Positions 15,914-24,909 of a stretch of DNA of 64,000 bases are shown here, piece after piece; positions within the stretch are counted from its first letter, which is position 1, and each line of letters opens with the position of its first letter. This DNA is from Halomonas aestuarii. Lineage in GTDB: Bacteria > Pseudomonadota > Gammaproteobacteria > Pseudomonadales > Halomonadaceae. Both the position numbers and the translations under genes were made by a program. The stretch is taken from NCBI RefSeq assembly GCF_001886615.1, contig NZ_CP018139.1, positions 1,984,001 to 2,048,000 of the forward strand. Direction: 5' to 3'. Under the pieces are notes generated by a model. The model was not told the origin of the DNA. It searched no databases and saw nothing but the letters and a program-made list of their open reading frames with translations.

Positions 15914-17471
15914 GAGACCCTGCCTGCGGGCACTGGCCGTCTGGCTGGTGCTGGCCCTGCTGGCGGGCTGTGCCGGCACGCCCGTGCCCCGTGAGCACGG
16001 GCTGGCGCTGCGGGAGGCCGAGATCCGCGGCACCTGGCTGGGCCAGTGGGCCCGGCAGGCCGCCGCCGCCCATGAGGGGCGGAGCGGCTTCGCCCTGCTG
16101 GCCAGGGGGGAGGAGGCCTTTGTCCTGCGGGCCAACCTGGCCGAGCAGGCCACCAGGCGCCTGGACGTCCAGACCTACCTGCTGGGGGAGGGCCAGACGG
16201 TGCAGGTCCTGCTGCATCGCCTGATCGGGGCGGCCGAGCGCGGGGTCGAGGTGCGGCTGCTGCTCGATGACCTCACCGCGACGGGGCAGGGCGATCGACT
16301 GGCGGCGCTGGACCGCCATCCGAACATCCAGGTGCGGGTCTTCAACCCCTGGCCCCTGGGCCGCAATCACCTGGTCACCCGGGTGCTCTTCGCGCTGCCT
16401 GCCATGCGGCGCCAGCACCGGCGCATGCACAACAAGACCTGGATCGTCGACAACGCCGTGGCCATCACCGGCGGGCGCAACCTCGGGGACGAGTACTTCA
16501 ACGCCGGCGAACCCCGCAACTTCGCCGATATCGACCTCCTGGCCGTGGGGGAGGTGGTCGATGACCTCTCGCTGAGCTTCGACCTCTACTGGAACCACTT
16601 CCTGAGCCAGCCTCTCGCCCGCTACCACATCGCCGAGCCGGAGGCCTGGCGTGGCCTGTTCGTCGAGCTGTCACGCCACCTGGCCGAGCAGCGCGACAGC
16701 GACTCCCCCTACTTCGTGGCCCTGCGCGCACGCTACGGGGCGGCCGCCGCGGACACGCTGTTCCGCGAGCTTCACTGGGCCGAGGGGCAGGCCCTCTGGG
16801 ACCCGCCGGGGAAGGCCGCCGGCCGGCAGCGATCGCCGCTGGAAGAGACCCTCTTCGGAGTCCTGCTCGATCAGCTGCCCGAGCTGGAGTCGCGGTTGGT
16901 GATCGTCTCGGCCTACTTCGTACCCGCCGAGCAGGGCACGGCCCTGCTGGCGAGGCTGGCCGAGTCGGGCATCCGCGTTGAGGTGATCACCAACTCCCTG
17001 GAGGCCACCGACAATGCCTGGGTGCACGGCGCCTATGCCACGCGTCGCCGGGCCCTGCTCGAGAACGGCGTGCGACTGCACGAGCTGCGAAGCCGCCAGC
17101 CGAACGGCGAGAACGCGGGGATTGGCATTACCGGCAGCTCGCTCTCCTCGCTGCACAGCAAGGCCGTGAGCTTCGATGAGGACCTGGTGTTCATCGGCTC
17201 CTTCAACGCCGACCCGCGATCGGTCATCTGGAACACCGAGGTCGGGGTGCTGGTCGAGAGCGAGCCGCTGGTGACCGAGTTCCTGGCGTTCGTCGAGGCG
17301 GGCATGACGCCCTCCCTGAGCTACCTGCCCGGTCTCGACGGCGCGGGGCGGCTCTACTGGCTGACGGAGCTCGACGGGCGCCTGGCCAGGCTGGCGCGAG
17401 AGCCGGGGTCGGTGAGGGCGCGGTTTCTCGCTTGGCTCAGCGGGGTGCTGGGGCTGGAGCCCTGGCTCTAG
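15906..17471 (+). CDS. phospholipase D family lipoprotein (ClsC/YmdC-like)
   Basis: Lipoprotein of 521 residues. The signal sequence runs to a lipobox, VLALLAGCAG, which supports the internal ATG at 15906 over the longer open frame. Two HKD motifs of the phospholipase D superfamily are intact: HNKTWIVD at 175-182, followed by GGRNLGDEYF, and HSKAVSFD at 417-424, followed by GSFNADPRS. The family includes cardiolipin synthase C, which condenses phosphatidylglycerol with phosphatidylethanolamine. The lipid anchor suggests action at the periplasmic face of a membrane. Cardiolipin synthesis is probable but not shown. Confidence 0.88.
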   Translation: MTRRPCLRALAVWLVLALLAGCAGTPVPREHGLALREAEIRGTWLGQWARQAAAAHEGRSGFALLARGEEAFVLRANLAEQATRRLDVQTYLLGEGQTVQVLLHRLIGAAERGVEVRLLLDDLTATGQGDRLAALDRHPNIQVRVFNPWPLGRNHLVTRVLFALPAMRRQHRRMHNKTWIVDNAVAITGGRNLGDEYFNAGEPRNFADIDLLAVGEVVDDLSLSFDLYWNHFLSQPLARYHIAEPEAWRGLFVELSRHLAEQRDSDSPYFVALRARYGAAAADTLFRELHWAEGQALWDPPGKAAGRQRSPLEETLFGVLLDQLPELESRLVIVSAYFVPAEQGTALLARLAESGIRVEVITNSLEATDNAWVHGAYATRRRALLENGVRLHELRSRQPNGENAGIGITGSSLSSLHSKAVSFDEDLVFIGSFNADPRSVIWNTEVGVLVESEPLVTEFLAFVEAGMTPSLSYLPGLDGAGRLYWLTELDGRLARLAREPGSVRARFLAWLSGVLGLEPWL

Positions 17472-17631
17472 GCCGGAGGCTCCTGGCGTCAGGCCGGCGG
17501 GGCGATGCGCGGCAGTGATTTCCCGTGCCCCTGGGTATATCGGTATTTGCCGAAATGCTGGTAGCGTCTAGTCTTGAAGATAAAGGGCCGGCCGTGGCCC
17601 CTTTCCCACCCGCACAGGACCGAGACCCATC

Positions 17632-18084
17632 ATGTACCAGTCAATCCTTGTCCCGCTCGATGGCTCCTCCCATTCCGAGAAGGCACTCGCTGTGGCGGCG
17701 CAGCTGGCCCGTGGCACGGGTGCTTCGCTCCACCTGATGACCGTGGCCGAGTTCCCGCCCGACAACATCGGCCTGTTCACCGGCGGCACCCCCGAGCCCT
17801 TCTCCGAGGAGGATCGCGAGAAGCTGGCGGCCGGCATGAAGGAAGAGGCCCACAAGGTCATCGACCAGGCCCGCGCCGCGGTGGACCTCGATGGCCTCGA
17901 GGTAAAGGACGTGGTGCGTCAGGGGCGCCCGGCCGATCTGATCAACGAGGAGGCCCAGAGCCTCGGCGTCGATGCCATCGTCATGGGCAGCCGCGGGGTG
18001 AGCGACATGCGCGGCATGGTTTTCGGCAGCGTCTCCCACAAGGTCAGCCATACCGCCGGCTGCACCGTCATCACCGTGACCTGA
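17632..18084 (+). CDS. universal stress protein UspA family
   Basis: Single Usp domain of 150 residues. The N-terminal strand MYQSILVPLDGSSHSEKAL and the C-terminal ATP-binding loop VMGSRGVSDMRGMVFGSVSHKV, which has the G-x2-G-x9-G-S pattern, place it in the nucleotide-binding subgroup. Usp proteins help survival in growth arrest and stress; the specific role is unknown. The gene is monocistronic, with 160 bases upstream. A GC-rich hairpin follows downstream. Confidence 0.93.
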   Translation: MYQSILVPLDGSSHSEKALAVAAQLARGTGASLHLMTVAEFPPDNIGLFTGGTPEPFSEEDREKLAAGMKEEAHKVIDQARAAVDLDGLEVKDVVRQGRPADLINEEAQSLGVDAIVMGSRGVSDMRGMVFGSVSHKVSHTAGCTVITVT

Positions 18085-18171
18085 GGGGCCATCGCCCCTG
18101 CTCCGCTCGGTCCTCGGACAGGGCTTCCCGCCTGCCAGGTGGCAGGCGCTTGCCGCCGTATTCTTCCCTGA

Positions 18172-18202
18172 GCCCCTCCGTCCGCCATCCGGCCGGAGGG
18201 GC
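18172..18202 (+). terminator. candidate terminator after the usp gene
   Basis: GCCCCTCCG (18172-18180) pairs with CGGAGGGGC (18194-18202), about 90 bases after the usp stop. A smaller hairpin, GCCTGCC/GGCAGGC, lies just before it. No long T-run follows, so a Rho-independent mechanism is uncertain. Confidence 0.4.
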
Positions 18203-18298
18203 GTCGTGGCGCAGTCATGCTACCCTCGGTGACTGGCACCCCCTTCCCTTCGGCAGTATGTGATCCTGCCGTCGACAAATCCCCAAGGAGTCTCCGCG

Positions 18299-19228
18299 TT
18301 GGCCGGCAGCAGTCTACTGACCCTGATCGATGACATCGCCACCCTCCTCGATGACGTCTCGCTGATGACGAAGGTGGCGGCGAAGAAGACCACCGGCCTG
18401 CTGGGCGACGACCTGGCGCTCAACGCCGAGCAGGTCACCGGCGTGAGGGCCGACCGGGAACTGCCGGTGGTCTGGGCGGTGGCCCGCGGGTCGCTGGTCA
18501 ACAAGCTGATCCTCATCCCTGCGGCGCTGCTGATCAGCGCCTTCGTTCCCTGGGCGGTCACCCTGTTGCTGATGCTCGGCGGCGCCTACCTCTGTTACGA
18601 GGGCGTCGAGAAGCTGGCACACAAGTTCCTGCATGCGGAGGAGGAGCAGGAGGCCCATCGACAGCGTCTCGCGGCCATGGCCGACGAGAAGGTCGACATG
18701 CGCGCCTTCGAGAAGAGGAAGATCAAGGGGGCGATACGCACCGACTTCATCCTCTCCGCGGAGATCATCGTGATCACCCTGGGGACGGTGGCCGGTGTGG
18801 CATTGGGCAAGCAGGTCGCCGTGCTGGTCGGGATCGGGCTGCTGATGACCGTCGGCGTATACGGGCTGGTCGCGGGGATCGTCAAGGTCGACGACCTGGG
18901 GCTCTACCTGAGCCGACGCGAGGGGTTTTCCAGCCAAGTGGGCCGTGGCCTGCTGGCCGGGGCCCCCTTCCTGATGAAGGGTCTCTCGGTAGTGGGCACC
19001 CTGGCGATGTTCCTGGTCGGCGGCGGTATCCTCACCCACGGTATCCCGGCGGTCCACCACCTGGTCCAGGGCGTGGCCGAGGCGCAGTTCGATACGCCGG
19101 GGCTCGATGCCATCATCCAGGGCCTGGGGCCCTCGTTGCTCAACATGCTCTTCGGCCTGCTGGTCGGCGCGGTGGTGCTGGGGGCGGTGAGCCTCGGTCA
19201 GCGGCTGTGGTCGGGCAAAGGGAAGTAG
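18299..19228 (+). CDS. DUF808 family membrane protein
   Basis: Integral membrane protein of 309 residues and unknown function. The conserved DUF808 start reads [43 protein letters not shown] chose the TTG at 18299 because the family begins there and AAGGAG lies 8 bases upstream; an in-frame GTG at 18260 would add 13 unrelated residues. Several hydrophobic helices follow, at about 75-120, 155-200 and 220-300. It is monocistronic and marks the left edge of the accessory island. Confidence 0.86.
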   Translation: MAGSSLLTLIDDIATLLDDVSLMTKVAAKKTTGLLGDDLALNAEQVTGVRADRELPVVWAVARGSLVNKLILIPAALLISAFVPWAVTLLLMLGGAYLCYEGVEKLAHKFLHAEEEQEAHRQRLAAMADEKVDMRAFEKRKIKGAIRTDFILSAEIIVITLGTVAGVALGKQVAVLVGIGLLMTVGVYGLVAGIVKVDDLGLYLSRREGFSSQVGRGLLAGAPFLMKGLSVVGTLAMFLVGGGILTHGIPAVHHLVQGVAEAQFDTPGLDAIIQGLGPSLLNMLFGLLVGAVVLGAVSLGQRLWSGKGK

Positions 19229-19815
19229 GGGGCGGGGTGTCCGCTGCTGCTGGGCATGATCAAGACCGATGCATGGTGCGGCTGCGGACCTGGTGCCCCC
19301 GCCAGGCGTTTACCGGGGCCTGAAGCATTATTTCGCCCGGTACCACATGGACCGTCCCCACCAGGGCCAGTCGATGCGACACCCGGTGAGGTGTACCTCG
19401 ATCAATCACTGACCCTGGCGGCCTGACGCCTGATGAAAAGCCGGTCAGAGCCGAAAGTGCCTGTCAGGAAAACCGACGGGTGGGGACCACGTCCCCCGGC
19501 GACTGGAAGACCCTCGATAACAGGATACACTTTCGATAAGCCCCCTGGCCCGTCCCCTACGAGGTCGAGAATGATCGGGGCGGTCCGACAATCGGTAGCA
19601 TCGCGAAGCGCAGAGTTTCGCAGCGCAACCGCGACATCGTTGCCGTGAAAGACGCGCTTGAACGGATCAACCCCACGTCGTTCAAAAACGACTCACCTTG
19701 AACTTATGGGGAAGTGTATTGTTGGCAGGGCGGGCCAGCCCCAGCATTCTTCCAACACGCTGATTGGACAGTAGGGATGCTGGGTCGCAGAGGTAAACTC
19801 AGGGAGGTCAATCAA
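19229..19815. other. scarred intergenic region at island left edge
   Basis: No intact gene is visible in these 587 bases. They contain an IS3-type transposase C-terminal remnant (19306-19426). After it comes a further open stretch ending DALERINPTSFKNDSP that could be the tail of another broken gene, which I do not recognise. The last 120 bases probably hold the promoter of the ABC exporter genes. The region looks like the product of several insertion and deletion events. Confidence 0.6.
19306..19426 (+). pseudogene. IS3-family transposase OrfB, C-terminal remnant
   Basis: One frame reads GLKHYFARYHMDRPHQGQSM, the conserved end of IS3-type integrase domains (YF-x2-Y-x4-RPHQ). After a one-base shift the frame continues EVYLDQSLTLAA and stops, as these proteins do. 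The rest of the gene is missing. This is a decayed mobile-element fragment at the junction between DUF808 and the PQQ-associated transporter genes. Confidence 0.7.
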
Positions 19816-20538
19816 GTGCCCCCAGGACTGTCCGTCGAACATCTTGTTTTCGGTTATGGCCGAAGACAGGTGCTGGATGACGTGAGTTTTTCTGTCGGCA
19901 ACGGGCGTTTCTGCGCGCTGCTTGGACCGAATGGTGCTGGCAAGACAACGCTTTTCTCACTCCTTACGGGGTTGATCCGAACCAGGGTCGGGCAGATCGA
20001 GGTCTGTGGCGTCGACATGACCCGCTCGCCGCGCGACGCGCTCGCACACATGGGTATCGTATTCCAGCAGACGACGCTCGATCTCGATCTCTCGGTACGC
20101 CGCAACCTGTCCTACTACGCTGCGCTCAGGGGGCTTCACGGGCGTGACGCAAACCGCAGGATCGACGTTGCGCTCGAACGGATGGGACTTGCCGATCGGG
20201 CCAAGGACCGGGCGCGCGACCTGAACGGGGGGCACCGTAGGCGGACTGAAATCGCGAGGGCTCTGATGCATCAACCCGATATCCTGCTTCTTGACGAGCC
20301 TACCGTGGGTCTCGATCCGCAGAGCCGCGCGGGCATCACCGACTACGTGCACGACCTCTGCTCCGACGAAGGGCTGACAGTGCTCTGGGCCACGCATCTC
20401 GTGGATGAGGTGCGACCGGACGACGATCTTGTCGTTCTCCACCATGGCCGCGTCCTGGCAAACGGTACCGCGGCAGACGTCATGCAAGGACAGCCATTGA
20501 ACGAGGTCTTTCTCACTATGACAGGGCAACCCGCTTGA
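19816..20538 (+). CDS. ABC transporter ATP-binding protein, PQQ-alcohol-dehydrogenase-associated
   Basis: ATPase subunit of an ABC-2 type exporter, about 240 residues from the GTG at 19816, which has GGGAGG 8 bases upstream; a longer frame lacks family similarity. Walker A is GPNGAGKT (37-44), Walker B ILLLDE (156-161), and the H-loop lies in WATHLVDE. The signature motif is unusual, LNGGH instead of LSGGQ. It resembles the ATPase that accompanies PQQ-dependent alcohol dehydrogenase systems (TIGR03864 type). Its stop overlaps the permease start. Orthologues in Pseudomonas putida (pedA region) affect growth on alcohols with lanthanides. Confidence 0.87.
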   Translation: MPPGLSVEHLVFGYGRRQVLDDVSFSVGNGRFCALLGPNGAGKTTLFSLLTGLIRTRVGQIEVCGVDMTRSPRDALAHMGIVFQQTTLDLDLSVRRNLSYYAALRGLHGRDANRRIDVALERMGLADRAKDRARDLNGGHRRRTEIARALMHQPDILLLDEPTVGLDPQSRAGITDYVHDLCSDEGLTVLWATHLVDEVRPDDDLVVLHHGRVLANGTAADVMQGQPLNEVFLTMTGQPA

Positions 20539-21335
20539 TGCGCTATGCGGTCGCCCTTGCCGCCATCGTGCTTCGCGAGATGCTGCGTTTCGTGGCGCAG
20601 CGCGGTCGGTTCCTGTCCGCGCTGGTCAGGCCCCTGATCTGGCTTCTGGTGTTTGCAGCCGGCTTTCGCTCGGCGCTTGGGCTGTCGATCATCCCGCCCT
20701 ACTCGACCTATGTTACCTACGAGGTCTACATCGTTCCGGGGCTCTGCGGTATGGTGCAACTGTTCAACGGCATGCAGTCCTCGCTTAGCCTCGTTTATGA
20801 TCGCGAAATGGGCTCGATGCGCCTGCTCCTGACCAGCCCTTTGCCACGCTGGTGGCTTCTCTTCTCGAAACTCCTTGCCGGCACGGCTGTCTCGATCCTT
20901 CAAGTTTACGCCTTTCTCGCGATCGCAGCGCTTTTCGGGATAAGCATGCCTCTCTTTGGTTATGTTGCCATCTTTCCGATCCTTATCCTTACGGGCCTCA
21001 TGCTGGGCGCGCTTGGCCTGGCGCTGTCCTCGACCATCCGGCAACTGGAGAACTTCGCGGGAGTAATGAACTTCGTCATCTTCCCGGCCTTCTTTCTTTC
21101 CTCGGCGCTTTACCCGCTGTGGAAGATGGCGGAAAGCTCGACACTGCTCTACTGGATCTGTGCGGTGAACCCCTTCACCCAGGTCGTCGAGGCGATCCGG
21201 TTCGGGCTGTATGGCGAGGTCAACCTGACTGCAATCGGCTGGACGACCCTTGCACTGGCCATCTTCATGGCACTTGGGCTTTACGGCTACGACCCCGCGC
21301 GAGACATGTCCCACCGTCGCTTCAAGGGCAGCTGA
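20538..21335 (+). CDS. ABC-2 type permease, PQQ-alcohol-dehydrogenase-associated
   Basis: Permease of 265 residues with six predicted helices. Typical ABC-2 features are YEVYIVPGLCGMVQLFNGMQSS, DREMGSMRLLLTSPLPRWW (cytoplasmic loop) and FPAFFLSSALYPLW near the C-terminus. The start ATG at 20538 overlaps the ATPase stop (TGATG), so the two proteins form one exporter. Members of this type (TIGR03861) accompany PQQ alcohol dehydrogenases; the transported compound is unknown. The downstream genes are on the other strand and converge on it. Confidence 0.87.
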   Translation: MRYAVALAAIVLREMLRFVAQRGRFLSALVRPLIWLLVFAAGFRSALGLSIIPPYSTYVTYEVYIVPGLCGMVQLFNGMQSSLSLVYDREMGSMRLLLTSPLPRWWLLFSKLLAGTAVSILQVYAFLAIAALFGISMPLFGYVAIFPILILTGLMLGALGLALSSTIRQLENFAGVMNFVIFPAFFLSSALYPLWKMAESSTLLYWICAVNPFTQVVEAIRFGLYGEVNLTAIGWTTLALAIFMALGLYGYDPARDMSHRRFKGS

Positions 21336-21344
21336 TCTTCCAGG

Positions 21345-21944
21345 TCAGGACGCATCCTCGACAATCGTCGCGGGATGCCCCTCCAGCCGGACGATCCGCG
21401 TGGCAAGACGTGCAGCTTCGTCCATCGCGTGGGTGACGAAGATCGTTGCGATGGGGCGGCTTGCAAGCAACCGCTCGGTCAGGCGAAGCATCTCTTCCAC
21501 CAGCGCCGGATCGAGCGACACGAAAGGCTCGTCCATCAGCAGCAGGTCGGGCTTCGCCGACAGGGCCCGGGCCAGGGACAGCCGCCGACGCTGACCGAGA
21601 GAGAGCTGCATCGGGAAGCGGTCGGCGAGTCGGTCAAGTCCGATTTCGGCAAGTGCCGCGCTCGCCTCGTCCTTGCCGATCCCCGTGACCAGGGTGATGT
21701 TATCGAGAGTGCTCCGCCACGGCAGCAGTGTTGGCTCCTGGAAGACCATGGCACGGCGCAGGGGCAGATCGACAGTTCCAGTGAAATCGGTGTCTAGGCC
21801 GGCTAGCACGCGTAACAGCGTACTCTTGCCGATTCCTGACGGGCCGACCACGGCAAACGTTTCGCCCGGGGCCACGGTGAAGGCAATATGCCCGAGAACC
21901 GGTGTGTCACCGAAGGACTTGGATACAATGTCGATCGAGTTCAT
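21345..21944 (-). CDS. ABC importer ATP-binding protein (SsuB/TauB-like)
   Basis: ATPase of 199 residues. Walker A is GPSGIGKS (34-41), the Q-loop region reads FQEPTLLPWRSTLDNI, which is typical of nitrate/sulfonate/taurine importers, the signature is LSLGQRRRLSLARAL, and Walker B is LLLMDEPF. It is shorter than usual (about 240-260) but complete in motifs. I place the start at 21944, where ATG overlaps the permease stop by 4 bases, rather than at the longer frame. It is the last gene of a three-gene importer operon (SBP, permease, ATPase). Confidence 0.85.
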   Translation of the reverse strand: MNSIDIVSKSFGDTPVLGHIAFTVAPGETFAVVGPSGIGKSTLLRVLAGLDTDFTGTVDLPLRRAMVFQEPTLLPWRSTLDNITLVTGIGKDEASAALAEIGLDRLADRFPMQLSLGQRRRLSLARALSAKPDLLLMDEPFVSLDPALVEEMLRLTERLLASRPIATIFVTHAMDEAARLATRIVRLEGHPATIVEDAS

Positions 21945-22717
21945 GCCCGGCGCCACTTCGTTGCCCGCGCTTCCCACGGCCGCAGTAACGCCCCCTCGAT
22001 GGCTAGCATCACAACGACAAAGCTGAGCGCGTAGGCCAGCACCAAGCCTACATCGAAGAGCTGGAAGTAGAGGTGGATCTTGAAGCCAATCCCGTCACTT
22101 CGGCCGAGAAACTCGACGACCAGAACAATTTTCCAGATCAGCGAAATGCCAGATCGCCCAGCCGATGCGATGTATGGTCCGAGTTGAGGAAGAATGATAT
22201 GGCGGAGCCTGGCACTGCGGCTCATTCGGAACACAAGCGCCATGTCGTCGAGCTGTCGGTCGAGCGCGCGGGTTCCCTCGCGGATCGTGACGACCACGGT
22301 CGGAATCTTGTTGATGGCGACCGCCGTCACCGCAGCGACCTCGTTCAGGCCAATCCAGAGGTAGCAGAGGACGATCGTGACCAGGGCCGGCAGGTTCAGA
22401 AAGACGATCAGCCAGGGGTCGAGCCAGCGGTCCGTGGTGCGGCTGCGGCCCATGAGAAGACCGATGGCCATACCGATGGTCATCGCCACTACGAAGGCGA
22501 GTGCCACACGGCGAAGGGTGACGGCAAGGTGCCCTGGAAGTTCGCCAGAAGCGATTTCGCTCGCTGCCAGCGGCAGGACCCTCCAGGGTCCCGGCAGTTC
22601 TGTCGGATCGGCGGCAATAACGGCCAACAGCGACCAGGCCGCGATCATCCCGAGGATCGATAGCGTCGCTACGAATACCGATCCGCGCGTGTCAGCGGCC
22701 AACGTCAAGGAACACAC
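21941..22717 (-). CDS. ABC importer permease (SsuC/TauC-like)
   Basis: Inner-membrane permease of 258 residues with about six helices. The cytoplasmic coupling loop reads RMSRSARLRHIILPQLGPYIASAGRSG, matching the EAA-loop region of sulfonate/nitrate/taurine-type permeases. The start is uncertain: a GTG at 22717 lies inside the end of the binding-protein gene (26-base overlap), and a TTG 9 bases later is also possible. It is co-transcribed with the binding protein upstream and the ATPase downstream. Confidence 0.84.
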   Translation of the reverse strand: MCSLTLAADTRGSVFVATLSILGMIAAWSLLAVIAADPTELPGPWRVLPLAASEIASGELPGHLAVTLRRVALAFVVAMTIGMAIGLLMGRSRTTDRWLDPWLIVFLNLPALVTIVLCYLWIGLNEVAAVTAVAINKIPTVVVTIREGTRALDRQLDDMALVFRMSRSARLRHIILPQLGPYIASAGRSGISLIWKIVLVVEFLGRSDGIGFKIHLYFQLFDVGLVLAYALSFVVVMLAIEGALLRPWEARATKWRRA

Positions 22718-23669
22718 CTTCCGGCATTTCCGTCGCAGTGCCGACCAACTCTCTGCCGCCCAGCTTTGCCATCAGCGCGAAGACCGCGCGGGCACTGTCG
22801 AGATCGACGGAGGCTGTGCCGGGGATACCCGCCCGGTATCCCTCCTTAAGCGCCTCGAACTCTGCTTCGGTATTTGCTGGCATCATCGGACGAAGCCGCT
22901 CCCAAGCCGCGTCGTCCGTTGCAAGAAGATCCTTGGATGCGCGAGATGCCTTTGCGAATGCCCTGATCAGTTCGGGACTGTCCCTCAGCATGTCGCCCTT
23001 GAAGACATATCCGAGAAGCGGTGTTTCGGGATCAAGTCCCAGCGCGCCGGCCGCGTCAGCGACCGAGATCAACTCCACCATGCCGGCAGCCTTCATGCGG
23101 GCCATGAAGTGCCAGTAGTTCACGGCGCCGTCGACTTCGCCATCGAGCGCGGCCTTGAAGATCAGGGGAGGTGCCCCGAAGACCTGCTCCGTCTCCTTCG
23201 CCAGGTCCATGCCAAAGGTCTTTTCGGCATAAGCACGCAGGATGATCCAGCTCTTGTCCAGCGGCCCGCCCGCAATTCCGATCTTCGAGTTGCGAAAATC
23301 GGCAAGGGATTCTCGTGGGTTGTCGTCCCGTACCATCAGTCCACCCACGGCTTTCGAGTATGGCAGGAACACGAAGTCGTTCCCTGCCGCTCGCTGGCGT
23401 GCGACCCAGATCCAGTCAGAGACGATCACGTCGGCCTCGCCCCCCTGGAACGCCACCTGTGACGCGGGACCTCCCGCCATGGCCTGGACCTGCATCTCGA
23501 AACCGTTGGCTGTGTCAAAACCGTGGTGGTCGATCGTGTCGATCTCCCAGTTTACGGTTCCGGTTTCTTGAACGGCCACGCGCAGGACCGGCGTTTCGGC
23601 CGAGATCGGAGCAGAAAACACCAGAAGCGCTGCGAAAAACGCACGGATCAAAAGCGGCTTCGGCATCAT
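22692..23669 (-). CDS. periplasmic substrate-binding protein, NMT1/THI5 (SsuA-like)
   Basis: Binding protein of 325 residues with a Sec signal peptide (hydrophobic core AFFAALLVFSAPISA, cleavage before ETPVLRV). The mature chain follows the NMT1/SsuA pattern: VAVQETGTVNWEIDTI, FQGGEADVIVSDWIWVARQRAAG, KIGIAGGPLDKSWI. Ligands of this family are small sulfonates, thiamine precursors or similar compounds; the ligand here cannot be read from sequence. It is the first gene of the importer operon, which sits inside the PQQ alcohol oxidation cluster, so a link to that pathway is possible. Confidence 0.86.
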   Translation of the reverse strand: MMPKPLLIRAFFAALLVFSAPISAETPVLRVAVQETGTVNWEIDTIDHHGFDTANGFEMQVQAMAGGPASQVAFQGGEADVIVSDWIWVARQRAAGNDFVFLPYSKAVGGLMVRDDNPRESLADFRNSKIGIAGGPLDKSWIILRAYAEKTFGMDLAKETEQVFGAPPLIFKAALDGEVDGAVNYWHFMARMKAAGMVELISVADAAGALGLDPETPLLGYVFKGDMLRDSPELIRAFAKASRASKDLLATDDAAWERLRPMMPANTEAEFEALKEGYRAGIPGTASVDLDSARAVFALMAKLGGRELVGTATEMPEGVFLDVGR

Positions 23670-23751
23670 TCCCTCTCTTTAGAGGCCCCCGTTATCCCCG
23701 GGCTTCCTGTCACTCTAGGTCGTTCTTCCCGGGATGGGCAACGACCCAGTT

Positions 23752-24909
23752 TCAGCGATTGCACTGAGACTCGGTCCTGTCGGCGCCCAGGGTGTCGAGG
23801 GTATCGAACTGGTGCTCGAACCCCTCCAGCGGCGCGACAGCGATCACGGCGTTGTGGGTGGCAAGAAGAATGGGTTGTCGTAATTGCCCGTCCCAGCCCC
23901 GGAAATTACCGCGGACGCCCTTGTAGAGATCGACGGAGAGTTCATCGGACACAAGGGTCGTGTCGACCGCGGTCGGATCGGTGCCTCCGACGGCGCTGAC
24001 CGCGTCCATCACCGCACGCACCGCCACCCAGCCGGCCCAATCCTCGGAGCTCATGTCGCGATCAGCGAATTTTCGGAAGCGCTGATTAAGTTGGGGAGCC
24101 CCGTAGCGCTCAAAGGTCCAGTGCCAGGCCATTGGCGTCAGACCCTCCGAACCGACAACCGGACGCGGATCGTATGTGGCAAATGGGAGGTAGCGGCCAA
24201 AATCACCCTGCTCGTCGATCAGCCAGACCACATCGTGCCGCACCCCTCCTGTCAACAGCGCCATGTTGCTTCGGTCCCGGCGGCGTGGGTCGTTCGTCAG
24301 CTCGAAGACTCGCTCGTCCACCATGTCCAGTCCGAATTTTTCGGCCGACGTCCTTGCCGCATCGGCCTGCTCGACGTCGCCCTCGGCCGGCCCGTGCAGC
24401 AGTAGCACCTTTTCCCAGCCTTGCGCCCGGAGATGCTGTGCCAGTGCATCCGACAGCATTGTGTATGACGGAACCGCGTGAAGAAGGGCCGGCGCGCAAT
24501 CGGCCCCGCGCCAATGGTTGGATCGGTCGCGGATGTTGATGAAAAGGTCGCTCTCGACACGAGTGGCCAGCACAGCCCGCATCTCATCTGGCGGGAGGTC
24601 GAGAAGGATGGCGAGAGGGCGCGGGGCACGCAGGTTCTCCAGCGCCGCCGAAGCTCCACCGGCCGGCACGAGAACCTCCTCCAGATCGAAGGCGACCCCC
24701 AGCGCTCGCCCCAGCACCCTTGCGTCGCGCAGAGCCATTCGGGCGCCCTCGACCGGACGGTGCCTGTCCTTGAGTGACAGGCCGGTGTAGAGCGGTTCAG
24801 GCTCATAGTAGGGGTCTGCCTCGATCCCGAGGTAGACGAGGCGTGCGACATCATCTGCCGAAACCGGCAGTGCGAAGAACGCGAGGATGACGACCAGTTT
24901 AGCGATCAT
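23752..24909 (-). CDS. ABC transporter substrate-binding protein, PQQ-dependent alcohol dehydrogenase system
   Basis: Periplasmic protein of 385 residues with a short signal peptide (KLVVILAFFALPVSA). The mature start VYLGIEADPYYEPEPLYTGL and the peripla-BP fold (ILLDLPPDEMRAVLATR, VLLLHGPAEGDVEQADAARTSA, VVWLIDEQGDFGRYLPFATY) match the solute-binding proteins tied to PQQ alcohol dehydrogenase systems (TIGR03863 type). It starts inside the end of the beta-propeller gene (11-base overlap), so the two are co-translated. Presumably it serves the exporter at 19816-21335 or acts as a sensor. Confidence 0.85.
   Translation of the reverse strand: MIAKLVVILAFFALPVSADDVARLVYLGIEADPYYEPEPLYTGLSLKDRHRPVEGARMALRDARVLGRALGVAFDLEEVLVPAGGASAALENLRAPRPLAILLDLPPDEMRAVLATRVESDLFINIRDRSNHWRGADCAPALLHAVPSYTMLSDALAQHLRAQGWEKVLLLHGPAEGDVEQADAARTSAEKFGLDMVDERVFELTNDPRRRDRSNMALLTGGVRHDVVWLIDEQGDFGRYLPFATYDPRPVVGSEGLTPMAWHWTFERYGAPQLNQRFRKFADRDMSSEDWAGWVAVRAVMDAVSAVGGTDPTAVDTTLVSDELSVDLYKGVRGNFRGWDGQLRQPILLATHNAVIAVAPLEGFEHQFDTLDTLGADRTESQCNR

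Noticed and set aside
23892..24405. Plus-strand reading frames opposite the solute-binding protein gene
   Set aside because: They are antisense to a gene with a signal peptide and a periplasmic-binding-protein fold; they have no motifs of their own.
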